Shown here piece by piece: positions 22,198 to 34,489 of a stretch of 64,000 nt of DNA. This DNA is from Epiperipatus broadwayi. Lineage: Eukaryota > Onychophora > Udeonychophora > Euonychophora > Peripatidae. Under the pieces are notes generated by a model. It had not been told where the DNA came from. It worked only from the letters and a program-made list of their open reading frames with translations, and ran no database searches. Numbering within the stretch: the stretch's first letter is position 1; every line of letters starts with the position of its first letter. The DNA is taken from positions 2,403,851 through 2,467,850 of the forward strand of contig JAQFVV010000021.1 in assembly GCA_028023455.1 (NCBI GenBank), in the 5' to 3' direction. Position numbers and translations under genes: made by a program.

Positions 22198-23494
22198 TAT
22201 ATAAAATGAAAAACATGTTAAAAATACATGGTCCATATCAGCATAATTCTCATTTTTTGGATACCTAATACTCTGATTCTTTTTTTTGTGAAGCTTAATG
22301 CTAAATGTGCACTTGGAAAAAAAAAAACTGACTTAAATATAATTTATCCTAAACAAAAAGTTATAAAATAGACCTCTTCCATAATTAAAGACTGTTAAAC
22401 TATTTTTTATTGACAAATAAATTGGTAAAATATGTTCACCAAAATATGAATAACTCATGTGTCATATCTCTGGAACTTTTGAATATGTAAGCTGTATTTT
22501 TAATGGCATTCACTTTCTCAGAGTTATTATGGTGACTTTTTCTACTGATGCAGAAAAGTAAAATTTTACTGCATCTCAACCATAGTCTGTGCCAGATGGC
22601 ACAAATGAGCTTATGAAAAGAAATACTTTCTTTGGAATGGTTAAGATTACAACATATATCTATTGATATCATGACCATATGCAGATACTCATAATACTTT
22701 TATGATTGAGGGTCACATTTAGAAATTGAAAGGTCATAAGGCACACAACAAAGAAATATTTAATATCCAAAAAGATTAGTTTAGAAATATATTATTGGTC
22801 ATCAGGATCTGGGATTAAACCACACATACTTAAATATTAAAGCTTAATAATGATTTAAAAAGTTACTAACAGTAACATTTTATCCTTTGAGTTATCTTGG
22901 ATTGAGTGAGTTAATAATACATTTTGTTATGACCTGGTAAATGTTTGATATTCACACATCTATTTTCCTCCTTGTTTTTAAAATGTAATATAAACAGTAA
23001 TTTTGTTAGTCTATATTAATAATTACTATTGAGAAGGTCATATAGTAATTGATCATTCAAATGATGGGTAAATCTTTCATTCAGGAATGCTTAATTCGCT
23101 AAAATTTAATAGTCTAACAACTCATTACTGCTCTAAACCACACAACTTGTAGTTCCAACTTTATAATATCGCGATACTTTCTAATTTAATTGCTAGAATT
23201 CTGTATACATCCAACACATTGCTACTAAGTTGTTGTTTTTTTTAAAAAATATATATCTCAGATACATTTTATGTTACACGATATCTCATATATATATATA
23301 ATGTTAAGATAAATAACATTTCAGATGGTAAGGTTATATTTCGCAACCGTTTAAGTAGAAAAAAATTTACATTTCAACGTGTCTTTATTTCAATTAAAAA
23401 GATTTAAAATGAATCGTTAGAATTTATTCTGTCTTACAAACATAGATTTTGTAATATTTAAATAATAATGTACGTACTTAAGCTAGATATAATT
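22198..23494. other. AT-rich, nothing recognised
   Basis: An 80-codon minus-strand frame (22678-22436) has no recognisable domain. No repeat family seen. Confidence 0.5.
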
Positions 23495-23642
23495 AGAGTG
23501 ATGAGTACTGACTCAGCACAAAATACAGATATGGAAGATCATTTATCTTTTTCATATGTATGTGGTTCTATGTATCGGTTGTATAAGATGAAGTGAATGG
23601 CTGAAAGAAACTTGAAAATCTGGGTTCAACCCCTTCTAATAA
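23495..23642 (+). mobile_element. Rz1 fragment
   Basis: Short copy with GTGATGA (C3 changed), stem II TACTG/TCAG-like, and AGCACAAAAT where GAAA became AAAA. It ends in a good box-B-like CTGGGTTCAACCCC near 23620. The CACAAAA sequence fits CpG decay from CACGAAA. Confidence 0.65.
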
Positions 23643-25872
23643 AACATAGATTTTGTAATTGCAAAGAGGAAGTAATGTAATTTTGATCAACTTATAAACC
23701 AATAATTAAAACAATAAACAGTGTAATTGTTTCAGTATATTTTAAAGATGTCTTCATTTGCTATTTAAAAATTTTAATCTCTCTTTTATTGAATCCTTAA
23801 ATAGCCGATGCTTTTATCCAATCCACTATTAGAGCCAACAATTCAGTATAAAATATGTTGACTATAATTATTATCAGATATTTGTACTGTCATATATAAA
23901 CATTTTTATACAATTTTTTCATTTATTTTGGGAAGACTATAGAAAGTTATATTTACATCTATTAACTGAAAATTATTTCGATACTAAGAGGTTGTTAAAT
24001 ATGAAGCTCAGCCATTTTCTCTGATTAGTTATAATGATTTGAGAATAACTTATAATTGTCTGGGAATGAAATCACAATCCATAAATGCTATGGTTATATA
24101 CGATCAAAACTAAAGTGTAGATAAACTCATTCCACATTTACTAACAGTTAGTGTACATATAGTGTATTATTTCACAAATACATAATAAAGATGTCAATGG
24201 GCATGTAAATAATTTTACTGATTATTAAATATGTAGTAGTAAGAATATAAACACATTCGTGGGAACAAACGATCATATTGGTAACATACTCAGGCTTGTT
24301 TTTCTATGAATAGATTTATAATTACATAATATGTACATCAAATTAATGGGGAAATGTTTATATATATATATGTAAATTACTTTGTTTGCAAAGTATTCCA
24401 GGTCGTAGTCTTAGAAGTGATAACATTTAAATCAAATTCAACATTACAAGTCCAGTGAGTAGACATTAGGGATAGTTTAATACAAGTAATAATGTATAAC
24501 CACTATACATGCTAAATGGTGAGAATATTTGTCGTACAAAGAATCTTATACTCTAACTTATGAAGAGTTTACAGCTTTTAGATTAGAATTATCTTGATCT
24601 TCAGTGAACTCACAGATGTTGTGAAGAATCATGTTAATGTAAATACTATTGAATCAAAATATAATATCACGTTTGTCTCTACATCATACATAACATCTTC
24701 ATAAATAATTTGGTTGAGAATAAATACAAAAGTTCTTTTTACCAGATTTACCTAATTTTCAATATGTGCCTTCTAAAACACTAAACCTTGGCAATTAATT
24801 CCACACACATCATCCAGACCCTTCTGCAAAAAGTGGTAAAAAAGAAAAGTATATGCTGCGATATAAATTTATTTTTTTTACATCCAGATTTCTGATTTTG
24901 TGTTTTATAAGAACATTAAGATTCTACAACAAAATTAGTTTTGAGCTTCATCTAACAGTTTAATAAACTGTTTCTTGGTTGCATGCTGTTACAGGATATT
25001 GTGATGGCAATGTTGCATTTTATGTTAAATCTCTCTCTTGTGACTCTCTTTAATGGTATTGGTCTATTAGTTTAAAAAAATCTGAAGATGTCAGGAGTCT
25101 TCAGAGAAAACTACAAATGAATTGACAAAAGTCTAGAATGTCACTGTTTGGTGGATTTCTTGATATTAGGCATATGAGCAAATTTATAAACTTCTTTTCA
25201 ATTGTTGTAATGAGCAAAATAATTGCATATATTTCACAGTTAATTTAAATATTGATGATTATTTTTATACAGTATTTGTGTTGTAATTTATAAAAAATAA
25301 ATATTTTCATATTTAAACATAGGTTACATTTAAATACTTCTACTTTTAAAAGTATAAGTCAAGAAAATTGTAGTAACAATAAAAAGGAATTTAAGCTTGT
25401 TATACTCTGTTAAATACCACTGTACAGAGCTTTTGTGATTTTTAAATAACTATAAATACAATTTTAAACTTTAGAACAGAATTTCATACCTTTATGATAA
25501 TAAAAAATTGCTCATATTTAAAACATGAAATTTAATCAACAAAGATTTTGTTTATCTATATTTAATGTTTTTCTATAATTGTCCAGTAAGAAAAAAGTAA
25601 TTGTTTTCATTATGTATTTTATTTTATTTTTTTCTATATTTGGAAAGTTTAGGCTAACTTTTTCTTTGCAAATTTATATTTCTAATAAATCAAATGTATT
25701 TCATTAATTTCATCAAAATTATTAATGATATTCTTTCATATAAATTATAATAAATAATAAAAATCATATACAACAGCTATATAATTATACATGTATATAT
25801 TAATAATAATTACAAATAAAAAAATATTTTCCAGCACATGGTTTCAAATGTTAATCATTTATTTTAATATTA
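23643..25872. other. long AT-rich stretch, nothing recognised
   Basis: More than 2 kb without any frame, structured RNA or repeat family I can support. It could be unique intergenic or intronic DNA. Confidence 0.5.
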
Positions 25873-26289
25873 TCCAATTATTGTAGATAAAACACCATCT
25901 AATGACAAAATAAAACATCCTAAAATCTTCATATTGAGATACAATATAACCTCAAATAATTAATTACATAACATAACAATGTACAGAATTAATAATACAT
26001 ACATTATAGAACTTTATATGTAATCTCTTATATAATTTTTCATTCACTTTTAATTGATCATTTGTTAACTAAATTTATTGAAGTTTTATAAATTATTCAT
26101 ACAATTATTTAACAACTGGTCAATTAAAAATGAATAGAAAATTATATAAGATAGTATATATAAATTCTATAATGTATGTATTATTTATATTATTATGTTA
26201 CACAATCACATTTTGAAGTTATATTGGATCTCTATGTGAAGATTTTAGGATGTTTTATTTTACTTCCATTCTATCTGCAACAATTGGAA
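25873..26289. mobile_element. foldback element (about 415 bp)
   Basis: The arms start CCAATTATTGTAGATAAAAC and end with the complement; TAAAACATCCTAAAATCTTC on the left matches the complement of GAAGATTTTAGGATGTTTTA on the right. The centre is near 26080. Arms are clearly homologous with scattered differences. No protein inside. Confidence 0.8.
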
Positions 26290-26493
26290 ATGGGATGGAG
26301 CAGAATATGGGAAAATTTAGAGTGGAGAATGGAACATAAAGTGGCTAACAGGTTTATCTGGGCATAATTCCCGAGATATTCTTGACTTCGTTTAAGGAGA
26401 AGCACAATACATCACATCACATTAGTATTAAAATAGATAATTAATATTTGCAAAGGGCATAAAACTATATGCCAAAAAAGACTTTTGTATGTA

Positions 26494-26582
<89 letters not shown>
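26494..26582. repeat. compound (ATT)n(GAT)n microsatellite
   Basis: About 47 bp of ATT repeats running straight into about 42 bp of GAT repeats. Confidence 0.95.
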
Positions 26583-26886
26583 GAATGTATAATTATATAC
26601 CTGTTATAAACAGTCTATTATTTGCTGTTGCATATGATTTTTTTTTTTTTTTTATAATTTATTAATTCATAACATTGAATAAAGGGTTTATTACAAAAAT
26701 AAAATGTTGAACTATTAATTCAAATTGCCACCAGGGGATGATGGAAAAACATTGAAATGCAGAATATTAGTAGACCAAATTTTTACTCCACAGTGTAATA
26801 AAAAAACTACAGAGTTAAGCTGAATGCCATTTTTGATCTTATAATTCAATTGATCACAAAACAAATTTTGAAAAAAAGTTTTAATC

Positions 26887-27095
26887 CTTTACATCAGTGG
26901 GTCTCAACCTTTCTAACGCTGCAACTCCTTAATACCGTTTTTTTTGTTGTGGTGACCCCAACCTTAAAATTATTTTTGTTTGTAATGGAGTTGGTGCAAT
27001 AATGACATCACACCAGATAATCCAATGGTCTGTGAAAGAATTGTTTGACCCTCAAAGGAGTCATGACTCACAGGTTGAGAATTGCTACTTTACAT
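26887..27095 (+). mobile_element. SPIN-like hAT MITE with 8-bp target duplication
   Basis: The element (26895-27087, 193 bp) begins CAGTGGGTCTCAACCTTTCT and ends CACAGGTTGAGAATTGCTA. Internal blocks TTGTTGTGGTGACCCCAACC and GACCCTCAAAGGAGTCATGA match what I know of the SPIN (Space Invader) hAT family, described in vertebrates and some invertebrates and explained there by horizontal transfer. It is flanked by a perfect 8-bp duplication, CTTTACAT (26887-26894 and 27088-27095), the length expected for hAT. It is too short for a transposase, so it moved in trans. Confidence 0.85.
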
Positions 27096-27544
27096 AAATT
27101 GTCAGTTTGATTTAAACATATTTTCTTTATTAATAGGAATTTATTCTTTTTTAAATTATTTATTTGTTGTTTAATTTATAATCTATAAAACTTGTTAGTA
27201 TTCCTAATCTCCTATTAATGAGAAAAAAAATTATGGGAGTAAAATTTGATTAAGCATGAATTTCATTATACAGCAGGTCAAATTTCTAAAGAGACATTCA
27301 TTGATTTCTGCTCTAAGGTGTTGGAGAGAAGAAAGTTTACAGAAATTAATTTATAGAAATTGGTTTACACTAATTTATATGCAAGTCATTTAAAACTACT
27401 GTAAGACAGTTTATTTCTACTCACCCAAATTCCTACTACCAATCTGCAATTACAAAATCGTTTTTGCAACATTAAAGCATTCATTTTTTAATACCCCACT
27501 TTAATAAAAGATGCTTTATTACTTCCATTACATCCTCTATTCAT
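27096..27544. other. AT-rich, nothing recognised
   Basis: No supported feature. Confidence 0.5.
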
Positions 27545-28140
27545 TATCAGCATCATTTTCTTCCACAGTAGGTTAAATCTATTTTCTCCAATCTCTAGTC
27601 TTTTTTCTTCACATCACCCCATCACACTTCCTTGTTTTATCCATCCATCTCACATGTGGTATCTTTCTAGGTCTTTAACAATTTATTGGAGTCCAGTTTA
27701 AGATTTCAAATATCCATCTATTATAATCTCTTCTAGCATTATGTACAGCCAAATCCATTTCAGTCTCTTAATTCTTTCAATAATGTCAGGAATATCTGTT
27801 TGTTCTCTCATTCATATATATATATATATATTATTTTTGATCTTTTCTTGTTATATATTATTTTTGATCTTTTCTTGTTACTCCTAACATGTATCTCTCC
27901 ATATTTTATTAAGTGGTCTGAAATCTCTGCATTTGTCTTTTGCTAAGTGTCCAAGTTCCAGATTCATAAGTAAGAACTGGTAAAATACATTTGTTAAACG
28001 CCTCCCTATTTAAACACATGGTCATATTTTCTTTTAATATTAAATTATTTTTAGCAAAAGCACTCAAACGAAGTTTAATTCCATGATTAATTGGATCCAC
28101 TATGTTTCCATCTGTAGTCTGACTAAAGTATATCTCCAAA
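27545..28140 (-). pseudogene. RTE-like LINE, post-RT and C-terminal region
   Basis: The frame at 28139-27909 encodes TTDGNIVDPINHGIKLRLSA and FNKCILPVLTYESGTWTLSK, the segment after the RT palm in RTE-type ORF2 (YLGQ..., LP.LTYGSETW). Downstream, with frameshifts, follow RYMLGVTRKD-like, IKRLKW and RWMD-like remnants, ending in a GATG-type tail near 27545. A 27-bp internal duplication and a TA run lie near 27800-27860. It abuts an inverted RT fragment at 28143. Confidence 0.85.
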
Positions 28141-28142
28141 AC

Positions 28143-28345
28143 TTTTTACAACAGTTTTACAAGAAGTATTTTGTGGATTAAAATGGAAAGCTAATAATAA
28201 TAATGGAGATTATTTAAGTTGCCTAGATTTTGCAGATGATGTAGTTGTTTTTGCAAATAATGCTTTAAGATTTGTTGCAAGAGTTGTCAGATGAAAATAA
28301 GAAAATAGGTCTAAAGGTAAGTATGAATTTAAAAAAGTTAACATT
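28143..28345 (+). pseudogene. RTE-like LINE reverse-transcriptase palm fragment, inverted
   Basis: Encodes LQEVF.GLKWK, then GDYLSCLDFADDVVVFANNA (FADD catalytic box) and, after a one-base shift, LQELSDENKKIGLKVSMNLK, which follows the YADD box in RTE elements. It lies immediately upstream of the minus-strand 3' half (27545-28140) but in the opposite orientation, with the intervening segment missing. This is the structure left by twin priming during LINE insertion. Confidence 0.85.
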
Positions 28346-30134
28346 TCCTATTATCAGTATACAAATCTAAACAATAAAACTTCTGGAAAAAATCGACCTC
28401 TTTAGCTTCTTGCCTGTTTCTCCTATTCCCATGCGACCATTTTGGCTGTTTGTTGTTTTGTTTTTTTTAAATATATATCTAATACATATTTTACATTCTC
28501 CCTTCCATCTTCACATAAAATAATCTATCTACAATTCAAATTCTTATACTTTTTCTACTTTTCTTAGTTTCCAAAGCTTCTTTCATATGTTAAATAATTT
28601 TATTACATAAACCTAAACTATTTTTTCTATTCATATTCATTTCCAAAGCTGTACAAAAGTCATCTTATTTTCATTAAGATCGACAGCTGCCTGGCTGCGA
28701 GTGCATTGTTTTTTTCTTATTTCTTGTACCATTCTCTAGCTAATAAATATATATATTTTTTTAAATTGATAAATTGTTTACAAAAACAATATATAAAATT
28801 GTCATAAAAGTGTAAATCTGAAAGTTTTATTTTTAAAGTTATTACTTTAAAGAAAAATTAATAAATTTCCTTTTGCAAAAAAAAAAAAAAAAAGTAACAA
28901 AAGAAATCAATATTTCATTATTGCTGACATTAAGATAAATGAATATAATTTAATGTTCGCGTAAACAAAATTCGTGATAATATGTGTAAATTATATCGAT
29001 TTGTTGTTTTTTAAAGTCTTCAATGCATTAAGCAATTTTGTTATTATTCCATCTTAGGCCAACCATTTAAGTAAAATTGATTGGTTCTCTGTTATAAAGA
29101 TGGTTACTAGGTAACCATCACCAAGATTTTACCTTCCCCTCTCTTTATTTAATTTTTTTTTTTTTTAGCGTGTTAAAATTTTGGCTGATTGCCAAAAGCT
29201 GAACCATTTTATAATGTAAATCTTCCAACTACGAAGTCGACGGCAGAATAAATCTTTTTTAAATTTCCATGTAGAATTCTTTTTGAAAAAAGTTTCCCCA
29301 GTCTCCGAAAATTTCTGAATGAATTCACAATTAGCTTTTCTATTACCACCAGTGTTATTTAAAATTCTGCGGAATTAGCATCTTATCTAGCTAACAAATG
29401 GTAGCCATGCGACTTCTCGAGAGTTAATACATTTTAGAAGATTACCCCTGAGTTAGATTCTTTTTTTTTATTATTACTTCGTGCTAAAGACTGACAATAA
29501 AGTCAAACTGTAATCGGAAATGATTAACATTCCATGCTGATCATAGTACCTTTTATTTTTTTTTAACTTTCTTGAATCATTTAGTATGCTTTGGAGTCAA
29601 AAGTTCAAAAAATGTTTTTGGGAGAAGCATTTGTATGTTAATGGACGTCTTTTATAAATACGATATGAGCATGGGATGTATTAGGAATTTTTAATTTTTG
29701 AAAACTAACTCTTCATAGTCTTAAATGTTTTATTTAATAATAATCGAATTGTTTATTCCTTAGGAGTTAGTTCACACAAAGTTTGAGCATAAACAGTGGC
29801 GGAACGGGAACCTTAATCCGGTCTCTTGAACTCCATTGATTCCTATTTTGCTTTACATCGTGCAAGGCAATTCTTACACCTCACTTCGGCTTCAAATATG
29901 GACTAGTCGAGAATCCATCTTATCATGATCGGATTGAGCATACAATGTCACAGACAAATGTATATACAAATACATAACGTAAGTCCAATGGCAAGAATGA
30001 GCCAATAAGAAATGATGCTCACTGAGTCCAATTGCTCTCATCGTGGATGACGGATAGGTGTCTAGCCACAAATAGACAATCCATTTAAAGATAAGGCAGA
30101 CAAAGAACTGTCAAAGCTGAATAGGAGTAGTATA
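28346..30134. other. AT-rich, nothing recognised
   Basis: Homopolymer T and A runs (28452, 28878, 29155); no frame or repeat family recognised. The segment 29790-29960 is less AT-rich than its surroundings but has no motif I recognise. Confidence 0.5.
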
Positions 30135-30575
30135 TTGATTGTCCATTATATTACATATTAAGCATGCATGCTGCCCATTCCTCTTCTATGTATTTAAATG
30201 GATACGATCCTGTACATGAGGGGTCAGAGTGCCTTGAGGTCAACATGGGCATGACAACAATATTGGCATCAGCATGGGATATCATCAGATTTTCAATGGT
30301 ATGGATGGTTGAAGAGTTGGAGGTTGAAGTAGATTGAAGCCTTTCCATTAAAGTATGAAGATTTGCTATCTTAATATAAATGAGCACTGATTATATATGT
30401 GTGTGAGATGATAATCTGGACCATCTGATGAGTGCTGTTTAAGCATGAAATACATATATTGGTGCTTATTGATCTTTTCTACATATGTGTTATCATGTTT
30501 ATCAGTGATATGAGATAGAGTGGATAGTTGAAAGGTGCTTGAAAATCCAAGTTCAAATCCCCTATATATACACAG
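30135..30575 (+). mobile_element. Rz1 repeat copy, near full unit
   Basis: Runs from the linker end (GCATGCTGCCCATTCCTCTT) through ATGAGGGGTCAGAGTGCC, ATCATCAGATTTTCAATGGT and the ribozyme core to a box-B-like AAGTTCAAATCCCC (30549-30562). About 430 bp, close to one unit. Confidence 0.85.
30410..30470 (+). ncRNA. hammerhead ribozyme-like motif (Rz1)
   Basis: CTGATGA (30425-30431), stem II GTGCT/AGCAT with loop GTTTA, GAAA (30447-30450), stem III region ATACATAT, predicted cleavage A. Inner stem I ACCAT/TTGGT has one mismatch next to the core; the outer stem GATAATC/GCTTATT is partly kept. Confidence 0.65.
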
Positions 30576-31129
30576 TGAGGCAAGTCCATATTCAGAACTG
30601 AATCACTGCTAGAACCTAGGTCTGACATGAGGCAAGCTGTCATAAAAATGCTGAAAGTGTCGTTATACCTACTCATGTGGCAGGTTGACATGGTGTAGTT
30701 GGAAGTGGTAGGTAAACTTATAGGGGTACCTGTTGTTCCTTCTTTCTATAGTTGCATGGTAACTGGAAGCCATAACTCACCAGCAGTAGCAAGCAAAGGA
30801 ATAATTTTCTATATAGTGTGAATTCAGAATTTATGTTTGTTTACATCACCAATGGAAACAAGAACAGTAGATTAACATAAAAACTGATTTATGATCAACA
30901 AGCTCTTAACACTTTTGAAATATGTTTTCATTTTGAAAGAAACATTTACATAGCTATAAATATATTTTGTTAAAAAGTATTATTTTAGCATGGCCTCTGT
31001 TAGAGATTTTTTAGTTCTGTGAAACTAATTTTATGGACTTAAACATTTTAGCTAATCATAATCAAGTGCAAATTTTTTTCACACAGTAATATCAGTAAGT
31101 GCAATATTTTGTAATCAATAGATGCTGGG
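30576..31129. other. AT-rich, nothing recognised
   Basis: No supported feature. Confidence 0.5.
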
Positions 31130-31290
31130 TGGTAATATCTTATAAGCCATACCCAAAGACTTCTCATCCAATACTGACAGACTAGTTTCTAGGTTATGGC
31201 TCTCATCAGTGAGCAACCTTGGATCTAGAAGCAATCCATCTGTATCTTTGGATCTAGTGCACCCATTCTCCAAAATCCACCTTTTAAACT
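31130..31290 (+). mobile_element. Rz2 fragment
   Basis: Central part of Rz2 (CTTCTCATCCAATACTGACA, ACTAGTTTCTAGG, GGATCTAGTGCACCC). Its terminal block is missing. Confidence 0.65.
31181..31216 (-). ncRNA. hammerhead-like core (Rz2), partly decayed
   Basis: CTGATGA (complement of 31203-31209), GAA, ACTAGT (complement of 31191-31196) and the following C are intact. Stem I pairing has decayed beyond two pairs and stem II is weak. Confidence 0.45.
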
Positions 31291-32577
31291 TTATGCTTAA
31301 TTATAAAGCTATCAGCCAAATCAAATGACCTTGTTCAGGAGTTTGTAAGAAGTTTTAGCAAATGATATTATTGGAGTTATTACTTGGGCCCTTTAGTAGC
31401 AGGATTTGCCATGCCATTTTACAATTGCACTAAATCATGAAGGGCAGTATGGCTTCTAGATTTAAGAACTGTCACTAACTGGTAAAAAAGGGGTAAAGCA
31501 ATACTCAGATATAATACCAAATACAATACCAAAGAGCATATGCTTTATTAGAGTCAATAAAGCAAAATATATAGAAGATATACATATTTTTTGTTTATCA
31601 ATCTAGTAAAAACTACTACCACCTATTTAACGATCAATAATTTAATAACTATATATTGGTTCTCCAGGAAAAAAATCATAAGTTAAAAATGAATGTGATA
31701 ATATATTCAAATTTCTTCTAAAATTCAAACTCTGATTATAAGCAATGCAAATAATATGTAAATCACTAGATTACCATACTCTTACTAATTGATAGTACTC
31801 AGTACATTATGTTATATTTAAACATTCAAAGTGATAGGTTGAATCTTCACAAATCTATCATTGCACCACTATACTAAGATGACTATGTGATATCAAGCTA
31901 AAATGGTTATGATTGTTAGAACACATATTGAAGAAAGCTAAAAAAATATTGGAAAAAATCAATTATGATATTTTTAGACCTAAAGATCAACAATTATTGA
32001 AATAGACAAATCATGACACCAGATTAGTCAACTACTTGATAAGTGCAATTTAGTTACCTTCTTTATTTTACCGTCTAGCGTATAGTAGCTAAATACCCAT
32101 TTACTGAGCAATAATTGGATTGTTAATTAGATTGGTGATGGACGTAAAAAAAATAACACTTGTATTTCAAAAATTCTAAGCCAATTGATAAAAATATTTT
32201 TCCAAGTTTCATTTCAAATTTCAGCATTCTTGGCAAAGAAGGCAAAATGCTTTAACTGTTATTCTACAAGGCCCTCATGCCAAGATCTTAAGCAAACTAA
32301 ATCACCATGACCTCGACCTCAAACGTACACAATACTTTAGAGAAGAAAACCTTTCTGTCTCATTCTCTGCCATGTGTTGTGAGGTTGAATAATCAATAGA
32401 TGTTAGAGGATAGCCCTGGCTATAGATTTAATAAGCATTTTTACACATAATTTATTGATAACTCAAGCTCATAATAGATGGCAGTAGTGAAGAAGAATTA
32501 ATGGAGTATTTTTATTAACATATTTAATATTTGAAATAGAGGCAGTCTTCATATACCTTGGAGTTTAATTGTAAATA
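31291..32577. other. AT-rich, nothing recognised
   Basis: No frame or repeat family recognised. Confidence 0.5.
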
Positions 32578-33495
32578 TAGGGAATTTGAACACAAACTTT
32601 CAAGCACCCTACAACTATCCACACTACCTCATACCACTGATATACAGCCACACACATGTAGAAAAGAGAAATAATCACCAATATATGTATTTTGTGCTGA
32701 AACAGCCCTCTTCAGTTGGTCCAGATTATCATCTCACATCTGTATATATAATCAATGCTTAGTTTATATTAAGATAGCAAATCATCATACTTTAATGGAT
32801 AGGCTTCACTATGATAGTATGGATAGTTGAAGGGTGCTTGAACGTTTTGTTCAATCCCTTATATTTACAATTAAGCTCCAGGTATGTAAAGAATACCGAT
32901 ATTTCAAATATTACACATTAATAAACCTGCATCCTGTCCATCTCTCTTTTACATATTTAAATGGATATGATCCTATACATGAGGGATCAGAATGACATGA
33001 GGTCAACATGGGCATGACAATAATATTGGAAACAACATGAAATTTGGGCTTTGCATCATCAGATTTTTAATGGTATGGATGGCTGAAGAGTTGGATGTTG
33101 GAGGAGTTTGAAGCTTGTCCTTTAAAGTATGATATACATGAGGGATCAGAATGACATGAGGTCAACATGGGCATGACAATAATATTGGAAACAACATGAA
33201 ATTTGGGCTTTGCATCATCAGATTTTTAATGGTATGGATGGCTGAAGAGTTGGATGTTGGAGAGTTTGAAGCTTGTCCTTTAAAGTATGAAGATTTGCTA
33301 TCATAATATAAACTGAGCACTGATTATATATATATGTATGAGATGAAAATCTGGACCAATTGATGAGTTCTGGTTCAGCACAAAATATGTAAATTGGTGA
33401 TTATTTATCTTTTCTACATATGTGTGGTCATGTGTATCAGTGGTATGAAATAGTGTGGATAATTGAAAGTTTGTGTTCAAACCCTCCTATACTAA
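32578..33495. mobile_element. Rz1 cluster: inverted copy, linker, duplicated unit
   Basis: A minus-strand copy (32578-32810; core CTGAAGA...AAAA) faces a short plus-strand 3' end (32812-32860, GTTCAATCCC). This continues through the linker (CTCCAGGTATGTAAAG, 32876) into a plus-strand unit ending at a box-B-like GTTCAAACCC near 33477. The last unit has TTGATGA...CACAAAAT, so both ribozyme boxes are decayed. A 159-bp segment is tandemly duplicated (32981 and 33140). Confidence 0.75.
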
Positions 33496-33699
33496 CATAT
33501 TTAATTAAATATTGTGTTTGGAAATATATCATTGTTGGACTTTTCTAGAATTTTGTAGTCCACCAATAGATCACCAAAGCATTGGTAACCAATGCTATAT
33601 TATGCTAAAATAAATAGTTTATACAGAAAAAAGTGCATTTTTTTTACACATGCGGTTATGATAGGTGAGAATTGGCTCTCCATAATTGAGGTAGTAGTG

Positions 33700-34480
33700 T
33701 GTATAAATGCACTTGCCAATGAATGGGTCAAATAATACATGTTTGCATAATTCTGTGTACTTATTATAAATTTATTAGTCTGAATATGTTTACTGCATAT
33801 TGCAAAGGCACATCCAGGAGCATTAGATACATTCAGTCAGTTGCAAAGTTAATAATTGTGTTATTTGTTATGTCAGGTTTTTAAAATAATTTATCATACA
33901 ATTGCCAATGAATGGGTCAAATAATACATGTTTGCATAATTCTGTGTACTTATTATAAATTTATTAGTCTGAATATGTTTACTGCACATTGCAAAGGCAC
34001 ATCCAGGAGCATTAGATACATTCAGTCAGTTGCAAAGTTAATAATTGTGTTATTTGTTATGTCAGGTTTTTAAAATAATTTATCATAAAAAATTAGTATT
34101 TTATATTTTAAAAAGATGGATATAATGTTTGAAACAATTGCAAAGAAAGATATGCAAGTTTAATGCATAATAAAAAATGCATGATGATGCATATGGCAAA
34201 TACAAATTCTCTGCTCAAATTTGATCACTGCTCAATGCAAAGGTGCATTCAAAAGCATTGGATATAAACAATTAGTTGTGAAGGTGATGGATGTGTTTTG
34301 GTTGTGACCGCTGTGCAGATTTAAGTTATAAAGAAAGACATACAATTTTAATACATAATGGGTAAAGAAATGCATGAAATGCATAATCAATATTATTGTC
34401 TCAAATTTGTTCACTACCCAAGGCAAAGGTGTAACCAGAGCAACTGCTAGCTTTAATCACTCACAAAACTGAAAACTGTA
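33700..34480. repeat. tandem array of about 190-bp units
   Basis: Two near-identical units start at 33715 and 33904 (GCCAATGAATGGGTCAAATA), a 189-bp period with almost no differences. Diverged relatives of the same unit follow near 34090-34250 and 34250-34480 (GCAAAGGTGCATTC, GCAAAGGTGTAACC blocks). A further partial unit at 34915-35020 lies beyond an Rz1 copy, so the array was split by that insertion. Confidence 0.75.
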
Positions 34481-34489
34481 TTAACTGTG

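Noticed and set aside
33000-33290. CRISPR-like direct repeats
   Set aside because: A single 159-bp tandem duplication inside an Rz1 unit, with no short regular repeats or spacers; the DNA is eukaryotic.
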